From: Hirschia sp964352025
GTDB taxonomy: Bacteria; Pseudomonadota; Alphaproteobacteria; Caulobacterales; Hyphomonadaceae
NCBI GenBank assembly: GCA_964352025.1
Contig: CAYGPZ010000013.1
Location: forward strand, 32,456 to 96,455
Direction: 5' to 3'
DNA length: 64,000 nt
Positions 17,783 to 25,280 of this stretch are shown in pieces. The notes below the pieces were generated by a model. It worked only from the letters and a program-made list of their open reading frames with translations. It was not told the origin of the DNA and did not search any database. The first letter of the stretch is position 1; every line of letters begins with the position of its first letter. The position numbers and the translations under genes were made by a program.

Positions 17783-17812
17783 TTGTCAATTTACTACACA
17801 ATTACGTATAGT
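17783..17812 (+). promoter_or_regulatory. Candidate sigma-70 promoter for the SAM methyltransferase gene
   Basis: TTGTCA (17783-17788) and TATAGT (17807-17812) are 18 nt apart, and the start codon follows 24 nt after the -10-like box. This is an acceptable but not perfect housekeeping promoter, next to the LysR-site candidate. Confidence 0.35.
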
Positions 17813-17836
17813 ACGATGTGTGTGAGGAGACATTGT

Positions 17837-18481
17837 ATGATGAGCAAGTCTAAGGAATTTTGGGATCAGTCCGCTGACAATTACGATAAGACAGAGGCGC
17901 GATTTGAGTTCATTCACCACCGGTCACGTGAGAACACGAAAAGGTATCTGAAAAATACGGATGTCGTGTTGGATTATGGTTGCGGGACTGGAACAACTGC
18001 GTGTGAAATCTCAGGCTTGGTCAAGGAAATTAAGGCGATCGATATTTCACGTAGAATGGTCGAGATCGCAGAAGGCAAAGCCGCTGCCAGTGGTATCACA
18101 AACATCGATTTCGCAACGGGTGATATTTTTGATGACAAGTACAAACCGGAGACCTTCGAAGTGATTTTGGCCTTTAACATGCTGCACACTGTGCCGGACC
18201 CTCAAATGGCGATGCAGAGAATGACTGAGCTACTAAAACCTGACGGGACATTCATTTCTGTCACCCCTTGCTTGGGGGGAAAGATGTCATTCGTCGTCAG
18301 TCTACAAATTTTGTTGGTCCGGGCGTTACTCAAGTTTGGAGTAATTCCTATCCCGATTAGGAGGCTGCGAACTTCAGACTTGGATGCGCTGATCGAAGGA
18401 CCCAAACTTCAGGTCAGTCATAATGAGGAGATCTACAAGGGTGCATCAAGCTATTTCGTCGTCGCACGAAAGGTGCGCTAA
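17837..18481 (+). CDS. Class I SAM-dependent methyltransferase
   Basis: A 214-aa small-molecule-type methyltransferase. Motif I is VLDYGCGTGTTACEI, an acidic residue follows in IKAIDISRRMVEIA, and the post-motif AFNMLHTVPDPQMAM resembles the UbiE/ArsM-like group. It lacks the extra cysteines of arsenite methyltransferases, so the substrate is probably not arsenic. The start at ATG 17837 lies 7 nt after GAGGAG; the upstream in-frame codons are not supported. It is divergent from the LysR gene, which probably controls it. Substrate unknown. Confidence 0.88.
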   Translation: MMSKSKEFWDQSADNYDKTEARFEFIHHRSRENTKRYLKNTDVVLDYGCGTGTTACEISGLVKEIKAIDISRRMVEIAEGKAAASGITNIDFATGDIFDDKYKPETFEVILAFNMLHTVPDPQMAMQRMTELLKPDGTFISVTPCLGGKMSFVVSLQILLVRALLKFGVIPIPIRRLRTSDLDALIEGPKLQVSHNEEIYKGASSYFVVARKVR

Positions 18482-18547
18482 ACAACGCCATGGGCGGGGC
18501 GGTTAAGTTCCAATAGGCCTGATGACGCGAGTCACCGGGCTTTGAAT

Positions 18548-18751
18548 TTACTTGGTTTTTCTATATTCTAGGGCAGGCAAGCCGCCCATACCCCAATTGT
18601 CCAGTTCAACTTCATCAATCACGACGACTGTCGTTGCTGGGTCTTTCTGAAGAACTTCGGTCAGAAGGTTGGTGGCGCCCTTGATGAGCAGCGCTTTTTG
18701 TTCGGCTGTTACGTCGCCTTCGCGCGTAATCTTGATGTTCACATATGGCAT
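18548..18751 (-). CDS. 4-oxalocrotonate tautomerase family enzyme
   Basis: This 67-aa protein begins MPYVNIKITREG; after loss of Met, Pro1 would be the catalytic base. The C-terminal VVVIDEVELDNWGMGG is typical of the small PptA/YusQ-like tautomerases, which act as homo-oligomers on enol/keto substrates. The start is fixed by the TAATG junction with the upstream gene (stop and start share one base), so the two are translationally coupled. Third gene of the GST operon. Confidence 0.88.
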   Translation of the reverse strand: MPYVNIKITREGDVTAEQKALLIKGATNLLTEVLQKDPATTVVVIDEVELDNWGMGGLPALEYRKTK

Positions 18752-19134
18752 TATTCTGTACCCCTTTGCGTGAAGTGGAAGACTTTGGAGATGATGAGCC
18801 AATTGCTATCGATTTTGACGAAGGTCAAAAAATCAATGAAATCTCTGCCGCCAAAGGTGCATGACACTTTGACGGCAGCTGTCGCATTGCCGGCTATATC
18901 GACAGACAAGATACGTTCATCCCGTTTTTCGTTATTGGATGCAGGCGATTTGCGCTTGGATATGACATCAAAATATTCATCCATGGTGCGTTGCATAAAC
19001 GGGCTTTCGTCCGCTGTGGCGTAAATCGCTTTGGGATGAAACGCTTGCGATAAAGTCTTCACATCACATGTGTAGAGCCCATCAAAATATAGCTTCAGCG
19101 TTTTGGTAATATCCAATATGTCGGTCGAGGACAT
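18751..19134 (-). CDS. NTF2-like/SnoaL-like protein (lumazine-binding-like)
   Basis: A 127-aa single-domain protein with the NTF2-like fold pattern: ILDITKTLKLYFDGLYTCDVKTLSQAFHPKAIY at the N-terminus, and FLTFVKIDSNWLIISKVFHF at the C-terminus. Relatives include small isomerases and unassigned stress proteins. It is joined to the GST gene upstream and to the tautomerase gene downstream by one-base TAATG overlaps, so the three products are probably made in fixed ratio. Catalysis cannot be assigned. Confidence 0.85.
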   Translation of the reverse strand: MSSTDILDITKTLKLYFDGLYTCDVKTLSQAFHPKAIYATADESPFMQRTMDEYFDVISKRKSPASNNEKRDERILSVDIAGNATAAVKVSCTFGGRDFIDFLTFVKIDSNWLIISKVFHFTQRGTE

Positions 19135-19748
19135 TACTCGGCTAAGCCTTCTTCCTTTAGTGACGTTTGCACACTTGGGCGCTTTGACATGCGTTCAAGA
19201 TAAGCCTGAATGTGAGGGAATTCCGAGAAATCAACATTCACGAAATTATGCCAACCTAGGATAACAAGTGCATAAGCGTCTGTGATTGTGAACTGGTCGC
19301 CAAAGAGGAACTCGCGTCCATCACTCAGACGGTCATCGATGATTTTAACTCTGCTTTTTAAGCGCTTGATGAATAGCTGGCGTTGTTCATCCGAGGCATT
19401 TTTATAGACGAATAAGGGGGTGAAGGATTTGTGGATCTCGGTTGATAGGAATGCGAGAAACTCCTGGAATTTCAATCGATCCATAGTGCCATTCGTGGGG
19501 GCAAGATTTAGGTCTGGGTGTTGATCTGCAAGATAGGACAATATGACAGTTCCTTCAGATAATTGAAGATCAGGACCTACCGATAGAAAGGGGACATATC
19601 CTTTTGGGTTTATGGTTTTATATTCAATTCCGCTTTCTGTTTTTCCAGCCGCGACGTCTACTTTTTCAGATGTGAAATCCGTATTTGTTTCGTGCAGCAC
19701 AATGCGGGTTGCAAGCGAACATGCGCCGGGAAAGTAATAAAGTTTCAT
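19134..19748 (-). CDS. Glutathione S-transferase, beta-class-like
   Basis: A 204-aa GST with an N-terminal thioredoxin-like domain beginning MKLYYFPGACSLATRIVLHE; the cysteine at residue 10 is the beta-class catalytic position. The helical C-terminal domain carries the conserved DQFTITDAYALVILGW. It probably conjugates or reduces electrophiles with glutathione in the cytoplasm. The gene has a good AGGAG ribosome site and is first in a three-gene operon divergent from an HxlR regulator. Confidence 0.92.
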   Translation of the reverse strand: MKLYYFPGACSLATRIVLHETNTDFTSEKVDVAAGKTESGIEYKTINPKGYVPFLSVGPDLQLSEGTVILSYLADQHPDLNLAPTNGTMDRLKFQEFLAFLSTEIHKSFTPLFVYKNASDEQRQLFIKRLKSRVKIIDDRLSDGREFLFGDQFTITDAYALVILGWHNFVNVDFSEFPHIQAYLERMSKRPSVQTSLKEEGLAE

Positions 19749-19804
19749 GAGTCATCTCCTGTTTTGGTGACGACCCGTATTTGATACTATTAGTTTCCTT
19801 TGAC

Positions 19805-19872
19805 AACTAGGTTTCTTGTGGTAACTCGATTATGTGGTTACCGTGAAGTAACTAGGTTTATCTGTGGTTACT
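19805..19872. promoter_or_regulatory. Divergent promoter with repeated motifs, candidate HxlR operators
   Basis: The 131-bp gap between the GST and hxlR starts holds two copies of AACTAGGTTT (19805-19814 and 19850-19859, 45 bp apart), each followed after a few bases by a TGTGGT(A/T)ACT-like block. GGTAAC (19820-19825) and GTTACC (19837-19842) also form an inverted pair, and GGTTACT recurs at 19866. Such repeats suit a dimeric HxlR regulator controlling both directions; binding is inferred. Confidence 0.45.
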
Positions 19873-19882
19873 GGAGAATTTG

Positions 19883-20269
19883 ATGGCTCTTAAAGTTCGT
19901 AAAAATAAAAGTCCTGAACCACCCGAACCATGCGCGCTAACGCATTGCATGGCTTTCATTTCAGGGGCGTGGGCACCCAATGTTATCTGGAGCTTGAGGG
20001 AAGGACCACGCCGTTTTAGCGAGCTTCGTATAGATATACCGCCCATTTCCGCCAAGGTATTGTCTACACGGCTAACTGAGCTTGAATTGCGGGGAATAAT
20101 CCAGCGTAATGTCATGCCAACGTCTCCGCCATCGGTTGAATATCAACTCACCGAAATAGGAAAAGATATTGTTCCAGCTTTAGATTCGTTGGTCGCTGTT
20201 GGTCACAAGCTTAAAACGCAAGGGATGTGCGTTTCGGATGTGAATGATAGGCTGCGCAAGGAAAGCTAA
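19883..20269 (+). CDS. HxlR family transcriptional regulator
   Basis: This 128-aa DNA-binding protein carries the HxlR winged-helix pattern: a cysteine near the start (EPCALTHCMAFISGAWAPNVIW), then LREGPRRFSELRIDIPPISAKVLSTRLTELE in the recognition region. HxlR proteins often sense electrophiles or oxidants through the N-terminal cysteine; two are present here. ATG 19883 follows GGAG by 6 nt. It is divergent from the GST operon, its likely target, and its stop codon overlaps that of rnhA. Confidence 0.9.
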   Translation: MALKVRKNKSPEPPEPCALTHCMAFISGAWAPNVIWSLREGPRRFSELRIDIPPISAKVLSTRLTELELRGIIQRNVMPTSPPSVEYQLTEIGKDIVPALDSLVAVGHKLKTQGMCVSDVNDRLRKES

Positions 20270-20847
20270 GCTTTCCCAGCGGCTTCCATAGAGCCTTTGA
20301 CGGCGAGGCTATCAGCGCGTTCATTGCCCTCATCGCCCGCATGGCCTTTGACCCATTTCCATTCAATTTGGTGNNNNNNNNNNNNNNNNNNNNNNNNNNN
20401 NNNNNNNNNNNNNNNNNNNNNNNNNNNNNNNNNNNNNNNNNNNNNNNNNNNNNNNNNNNNNNNNNNNNNNNNNGCATGGCCTTTGACCCATTTCCATTCA
20501 ATTTGGTGACGTTTGCAAGCTTCTTCTAATGCTTGCCAAAGGTCTTTATTTTTGACGGGTTTCTTGGCGGCGGTTTTCCAGCCATTTTTCTTCCAGCCAT
20601 GAATCCATTTTGTCAGTCCATCTTTGACGTAGGTTGAATCTGTATTCAGCACGACATTTGACGGACCATCTAGCGAATTAAGTGCTTCGATCGCGCCCAT
20701 CAACTCCATACGGTTATTCGTACTGTCAGCTTCACCGCCATAGAGTTCGATCTCTCGGCCATCATTGATGATAAGAGCGCCCCAGCCACCAGGCCCTGGG
20801 TTTCCCGAGCACGCGCCATCTGTCCAAATTTGAATTGTATCTGTCAT
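20266..20847 (-). CDS. rnhA: Ribonuclease HI, interrupted by a 100-N assembly gap
   Basis: RNase HI cuts the RNA strand of RNA-DNA hybrids. The start (TDTIQIWTDGACSGNPGPGGWGALI) and the catalytic Asp/Glu/Asp residues are intact (D in WTDGAC, E in NRMELMGAI, D in NTDSTY), and the end contains GHAGDEGNERADSLA. The middle contains 100 Ns flanked on both sides by the same 35 bp. If gap and one repeat copy are removed (135 bp), the frame closes to a 148-aa enzyme of normal length with no missing segment, so the gene is very probably whole in the organism. Confidence 0.92.
   Translation of the reverse strand: MTDTIQIWTDGACSGNPGPGGWGALIINDGREIELYGGEADSTNNRMELMGAIEALNSLDGPSNVVLNTDSTYVKDGLTKWIHGWKKNGWKTAAKKPVKNKDLWQALEEACKRHQIEWKWVKGHXXXXXXXXXXXXXXXXXXXXXXXXXXXXXXXXXXHQIEWKWVKGHAGDEGNERADSLAVKGSMEAAGKA
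20339..20508. other. Assembly gap: 100 Ns flanked by an identical 35-bp repeat
   Basis: Bases 20339-20373 and 20474-20508 are identical (starting gcatggcctttgaccc), with exactly 100 Ns between. The round number and the repeated end sequence are what a scaffolder leaves when two contigs overlap but are not merged. Both copies encode the same RNase HI residues (HQIEWKWVKGH). Confidence 0.9.
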
Positions 20848-20913
20848 TCTCTCGAGGTGAGATGATTTGAGACAATGGTCAAGATGCTGAGTGTATCAAT
20901 CAGGGGAAAAGGG

Positions 20914-20979
20914 TGCACCCGCTCCAACACAGGGTTTGGGAGGAGGGATAGTGTGCTATAGGGTACACAAGCGGGTGCA
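20914..20979 (-). terminator. Structured element after thrB (terminator or branched RNA)
   Basis: TGCACCCGC (20914-20922) and GCGGGTGCA (20971-20979) form a perfect 9-bp outer stem. Inside, two smaller helices can form (CTCC/GGAG and GTGT/ACAC), giving a three-way-junction shape. On the thrB/rnhA (minus) strand the outer stem is soon followed by TTTT, so it may simply end the thrB transcript. Confidence 0.4.
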
Positions 20980-21030
20980 TATATTAAGACACCTCAGATT
21001 GGAAAACCCGCAAACAAAACTTTAAATAAT

Positions 21031-21993
21031 TTACCCACCGTAGTCGAAAAAGCCTTGGGCGTTTCGGTGAAAACCAAGTTTTTGCGCATATTCTATCGGG
21101 TTTTTAGGGCGCACGAGCGCATCCTTTGGTGTATCAGCCCAATCGACAAGACGTGTCAGGAAGAAGCGCATCGCCGCACCACGACATAAAATAGGGAGCG
21201 CGTCTTTTTCTGCTTTATCTAGCTGGCGGACTGATTGATAGCCTGAGAGAAGAGCGCGGCCCTTTGTGGCGTTATATTCGCCGCGACCATCTTCAAAACA
21301 CCACGCATTCAGGCAAATGGCGATGTCATAGGCGAGCGCGTCATTACAAGCGAAATAGAAATCAATCACGCCGGAGAGCTGGTCGCCTAGATAAAAAGCA
21401 TTGTCTGGAAATAGATCAGCATGGATGACGCCGCTGGGCAGGTCCTTGGGCCAATTGGCTTCAAGATATTTCAGATCATCATCAATGTGCTTAGCTAGAC
21501 TACCATTTATCGCGTTAGCTTCAGCTTCACGTCCTTCAAACATGGGACGCCATGAATTTACAGAGAGGGAGTTTTTGCGACTGCCTGAATAGTCTGAGAG
21601 AGCATTGTGAAATTCTGCCAGACCTTTTCCTAATTCGCGGCATTGCTCCACATTGGGGCGGCTCAACGACATGCCTGTTAGGAATGTGATGATGACAGCA
21701 GGTCGACCACATAATGTCTGAAGCGCTTTTCCGTCATTTGCTTTTACTGGTAAAGGCGCAGGGTAATTCTTGGCTGCAAGATGATCCATCACGCCCATAA
21801 AATAGGGCAGATCTTCTTCGTTCACGCGTTTTTCAAACAAGGTCAGGATGAAACGGCTTTTAGGTGTTTCCAATAAATAATTGGAATTCTCGACACCTTC
21901 CGCAATCCCTTTAAAGGCTATTGCAGGTCCAATGTCGTAATTAGCCAAAAAATCGGCCAGCGCGTTGTCGTCTACTTCGGTATATACTGCCAT
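21031..21993 (-). CDS. thrB: Homoserine kinase (ThrB, aminoglycoside-phosphotransferase-like type)
   Basis: This kinase phosphorylates homoserine to O-phosphohomoserine, the substrate of ThrC at 9.2-10.5 kb. It is the APH-fold type common in alphaproteobacteria (320 aa), recognised by VENSNYLLETPKSRFILTLFEKR near the N-terminus, the catalytic loop VIHADLFPDNAFY and the metal-binding GVIDFYFACND. It is transcribed on its own and separated from rnhA by 183 bp containing a structured element. Confidence 0.94.
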   Translation of the reverse strand: MAVYTEVDDNALADFLANYDIGPAIAFKGIAEGVENSNYLLETPKSRFILTLFEKRVNEEDLPYFMGVMDHLAAKNYPAPLPVKANDGKALQTLCGRPAVIITFLTGMSLSRPNVEQCRELGKGLAEFHNALSDYSGSRKNSLSVNSWRPMFEGREAEANAINGSLAKHIDDDLKYLEANWPKDLPSGVIHADLFPDNAFYLGDQLSGVIDFYFACNDALAYDIAICLNAWCFEDGRGEYNATKGRALLSGYQSVRQLDKAEKDALPILCRGAAMRFFLTRLVDWADTPKDALVRPKNPIEYAQKLGFHRNAQGFFDYGG

Positions 21994-22170
21994 GATGTTT
22001 CCGCTTTAGCGCATGTTTATAGTCTATGTCTGCACAAAAATTCTAATGCGCTTAAAATTATTCAAGATATCGGTTCTCTATACATCATTGAAGTGCGTGG
22101 TCATACATTTCAGCTTGTGAAGACGGGTTTTCTAGTACACGCTAATCTCATCTTTTGAGGGGTGCTGAAT

Positions 22171-22521
22171 ATGTTGATGGTTGTATTGAAGGCAATTGGA
22201 ACGGCTATTTTTATTGTGGCACTTTCCGAAGTTGCGAAAAAGTCGACCTTGATCGCTTCTCTAATGGTCGCATTGCCGTTGGCAACCATGCTGACAGTCG
22301 CCAACATTTATATCGGCGATGGGGATGCGGAAAAAGCAACTCGCTTTGCGACCACAACACTATTTTTGGTGCCACCCGGACTAGCATTCTTTTTCGTTCT
22401 TATCGGTGGTCAGAAATTGGGTCTGGCATTCTGGCCCAGCTTTGGACTTTCAATCATTGCGACGGCGGCGTGTTGTTGGGCAGTCGTATATTATCTTCGT
22501 AAATTGGGTGTCGCGCTTTAG
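22171..22521 (+). CDS. DUF3147 family membrane protein
   Basis: A 116-aa protein with four predicted hydrophobic helices and almost no loops, matching DUF3147 inner-membrane proteins of unknown function (ALSEVAKKSTLIASLMVALPLATML is the recognisable core). ATG 22171 follows GAGGGG by 9 nt; the in-frame GTG at 22162 overlaps that site. Its stop overlaps that of the convergent TSUP transporter gene by 4 bp. Confidence 0.82.
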   Translation: MLMVVLKAIGTAIFIVALSEVAKKSTLIASLMVALPLATMLTVANIYIGDGDAEKATRFATTTLFLVPPGLAFFFVLIGGQKLGLAFWPSFGLSIIATAACCWAVVYYLRKLGVAL

Positions 22522-23444
22522 CTTAATTTGAAGAGCAATAAAGCTACTCCCGAAAAAGCAATCCAACCACCAGCGGCAAGTTTTAAGCGGTAAGCTCCTA
22601 AGGCTAGCGCTATGCGTCTCGCTATAAATCCACCCAACAATGCACCGGGCGCTGTAAAGGCCAAGACACTCCAAGGTACATTGCCTTCGATAATGTGAAA
22701 TGGCGCACCGACCAGTACACTGACACATGAGATGATAACGGCGATGCCTGAGCTTGTGACAATGCAATATCCTCGAAGAAAGAGGGTAAGGGCAATAATC
22801 TCACCCAATCCAACTGAAAACAAAGCATTTGCCAGCCCGCCCAGCGGCGCAATTGCAATCAATAATGCTAGGTCTGCCTTAGATATATTCTCTTTGAGTT
22901 TTCTGTTTGATCTATTGCCTGACATTAAAGTCGTGATGACCAGAAGTGTGCCCAATGCAATGGAAAACAATTTGAATGCGAACAAGATTTGGTCTGCATT
23001 GAATGTGAGGCGGTATTGCGCGAACAGCATGACTGGTAGCGAGATAGCCAGAATATAGGCGATTGTACTCCAGAAGGAGTTTGTTGATATCGAGAGGTTG
23101 GAACCTTTCTGCGTGTAAAGGTTTCTACTCCAAACCAAAGCGCCCATAGACATGCCAAAACACTGGATCAGAAAACTCGCCGCTAGGATATTTACCTGCG
23201 ATAACGCCACTTGTCCTGAATCGTTTAGAACGTTGAAAACAGGTAGAAAGACGACACCTCCACCCGTTCCAGATGCGTTCGCAATTACAGCCCCGATGAC
23301 GCCTACAAAGGGCAATGGCCATTGATCGAAAGAAGCACTGCTATCTGAGAATGCCTGATTTAATACACCCAGATATCCTAGGCATAATATTACGATAAGG
23401 CAGATCGAGATAATAGATAGCCAGCGCGGCGAATTGGGAGTCAT
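22518..23444 (-). CDS. TSUP family (TauE/SafE) membrane transporter
   Basis: A 308-aa inner-membrane protein with eight or more hydrophobic segments. The glycine-rich GVIGAVIANASGTGGGVVFLPVF near residue 50 and the C-terminal VPWSVLAFTAPGALLGGFIARRIA repeat are typical of the sulfite exporter TauE/SafE family, which moves sulfur-containing organic anions. Substrate not predictable. The gene lies 15 bp downstream of ispH on the same strand and may be co-transcribed. Confidence 0.87.
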   Translation of the reverse strand: MTPNSPRWLSIISICLIVILCLGYLGVLNQAFSDSSASFDQWPLPFVGVIGAVIANASGTGGGVVFLPVFNVLNDSGQVALSQVNILAASFLIQCFGMSMGALVWSRNLYTQKGSNLSISTNSFWSTIAYILAISLPVMLFAQYRLTFNADQILFAFKLFSIALGTLLVITTLMSGNRSNRKLKENISKADLALLIAIAPLGGLANALFSVGLGEIIALTLFLRGYCIVTSSGIAVIISCVSVLVGAPFHIIEGNVPWSVLAFTAPGALLGGFIARRIALALGAYRLKLAAGGWIAFSGVALLLFKLS

Positions 23445-23459
23445 TATTGGATGATCACT

Positions 23460-24410
23460 TTAAGAACGAGCTAGCCATTTGGGAGCATGAAAAACGACAT
23501 TCTCTTCGGCGGTAACAATGTCTTTGACATCAACATCATACTGCGCTCGACAAGCAGCAATCACGCCCTGAACAAGCGTCTCTGGTGCCGATGCACCTGC
23601 GGAAATCCCAAGTGTTTTGATACCCTCAAACCAATCCCAGTTTATTTCTTCAGCAGACCCGACAAGGTAGGCTGATTTAGCGCCGCCACGTTGCGCGACT
23701 TCTACAAGTCTTTGAGAATTAGAGGAATTTGGTGAGCCAATAACCAGTACCAGATCAATGTCTTGAGCAAGCGCTTTTACCGCTTCTTGGCGGTTTGTTG
23801 TTGCGTAGCAAATGTCGTCTTTTGCCGGTTCAGCAATTGATGGAAATCGCTTTTTTAAGGTCGCGACGATTTCTGCTGTGTCATCTACAGATAATGTAGT
23901 CTGCGTGGCATAAGCCAATTGATCGGGATTTTCGGGCTGAACTAAATTAGCATCTTCAACTGTTTCAATCAGTGTCATCGTGCCTTCATCGGTCTGTCCC
24001 ATCGTTCCAACGACTTCTGGGTGTCCGGCATGACCTATCAAAAAAGTATGTAATCCATTCTTTGCATGGCGAGCTGCTTCCATGTGAACTTTTGACACGA
24101 GCGGGCAGGTCGCGTCGACATATGTCATTTCACGCCGAGCTGCTTCGGCTGGGACCGCTTTGGGAACGCCATGAGCAGAGAACACAACGGGACGATCATC
24201 TGGGCAGTCATCTAATTCTTCAACGAATATCGCACCTAATTTTTCAAGGCGGGTAACAACATGCCGATTATGAACAATCTCGTGACGCACATAAACAGGT
24301 GCGCCCCATTTTTCGATTGCCTGCTCGACAATATGGATCGCGCGGTCGACGCCAGCGCAAAAACCGCGAGGTGATGCAAGTGAAATTGCCAATTTAGGGC
24401 GATTTTCCAT
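23460..24410 (-). CDS. ispH: 4-hydroxy-3-methylbut-2-enyl diphosphate reductase (IspH/LytB)
   Basis: IspH is the last enzyme of the MEP pathway, making IPP and DMAPP at a [4Fe-4S] cluster. The three cluster cysteines are in PRGFCAGVDRAI, VDATCPLVSKVH and DICYATTNRQEA. The start MENRPKLAIS (24410) gives 316 aa, the usual size; the further in-frame extension to 24455 is not family-like. The pathway kinase IspE and a polyprenyl synthase that uses the products are also in this window. Confidence 0.96.
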   Translation of the reverse strand: MENRPKLAISLASPRGFCAGVDRAIHIVEQAIEKWGAPVYVRHEIVHNRHVVTRLEKLGAIFVEELDDCPDDRPVVFSAHGVPKAVPAEAARREMTYVDATCPLVSKVHMEAARHAKNGLHTFLIGHAGHPEVVGTMGQTDEGTMTLIETVEDANLVQPENPDQLAYATQTTLSVDDTAEIVATLKKRFPSIAEPAKDDICYATTNRQEAVKALAQDIDLVLVIGSPNSSNSQRLVEVAQRGGAKSAYLVGSAEEINWDWFEGIKTLGISAGASAPETLVQGVIAACRAQYDVDVKDIVTAEENVVFHAPKWLARS

Positions 24411-24594
24411 AATAAATGTCCTCTTACATGCACGAATATCGCATTTGTTGCACATACATAAGCTATGAACTCATTGCGCCCAAGCGTTCAGGCGGTTATC
24501 ACACATAATAAATTCAATCGCATCTGTTAGAGCAATTTGTTTTAAATAGGCAATGGCTTAGATGGATGCGTCATTAAATGCGAGGAATTTGCGC

Positions 24595-25185
24595 GTGATA
24601 GAACTGAGTAGACCGAAAAAAGTAACCAGATTGGTGAAGTTAGCCAGCGTTGCAGTCATGGCGATTGGTTTGGTTGGTTGTTCATCGGTAAGAGATTCAT
24701 TCGATACGCGTCAGAATGAAGGCCCCTGTCCAATCGTGGCTTCACTTTATGATGCAGCACGCAAAGTTCAGATCGACGGCCCTGAAAAGTATGGGAATGT
24801 AGGGTTCACAGGTGAAATCCAAGGCGTTCAAGGCTTTTGTAGATATGTTGAAGGTGACCCAATCACAATGGAATTAGATATTGATTTTGCTTTTGGGAAA
24901 GGCCCTAAAGCCGTTGGCGATACGCACAATTATCAATATTTTGTATCGGTTACGCGACGCGGTCGGGCTGTTATCGAGCAGCAATCATTTCCTCTAAATG
25001 TCACGTTTCCCAAAGGAAGTGATCGCGTAACTGCGAAAGAGAAAATCGAGAATATCGTTATTCCACGTGCTGATTCGTCGATATCGGGTTCAAACTTTGA
25101 AATCCTTATTGGTTTTGAGTTGACGGAAGATGAGTTGAAATTTAATCGCGACGGTAAGCGTTTCCGTGTGAATGCGGGCGAATAA
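24595..25185 (+). CDS. Putative lipoprotein of unknown function
   Basis: The product begins with a basic stretch, a hydrophobic segment and the lipobox GLVGC, so it is probably lipid-modified. I prefer GTG 24595 (GAGG 9 nt upstream, 196 aa) over ATG 24562, which would give an unusually long leader. The mature domain (about 165 aa) looks like a beta-rich periplasmic domain ending in VNAGE; no family recognised. It lies about 95 bp before argS on the same strand and may share its transcript. Confidence 0.75.
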   Translation: MIELSRPKKVTRLVKLASVAVMAIGLVGCSSVRDSFDTRQNEGPCPIVASLYDAARKVQIDGPEKYGNVGFTGEIQGVQGFCRYVEGDPITMELDIDFAFGKGPKAVGDTHNYQYFVSVTRRGRAVIEQQSFPLNVTFPKGSDRVTAKEKIENIVIPRADSSISGSNFEILIGFELTEDELKFNRDGKRFRVNAGE

Positions 25186-25280
25186 CGACCTGATTGTCAG
25201 ACTAAAACGACAGCTAGTCACTCAATAAAAATTTTAAATCTATCGGGCGAACGCTATCTAGGAGCGTTCGGAATGGCATA

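Noticed and set aside
17837..18481. Arsenite methyltransferase (ArsM) for the SAM methyltransferase
   Set aside because: The conserved ArsM cysteines are missing, so only a generic methyltransferase call is supported.
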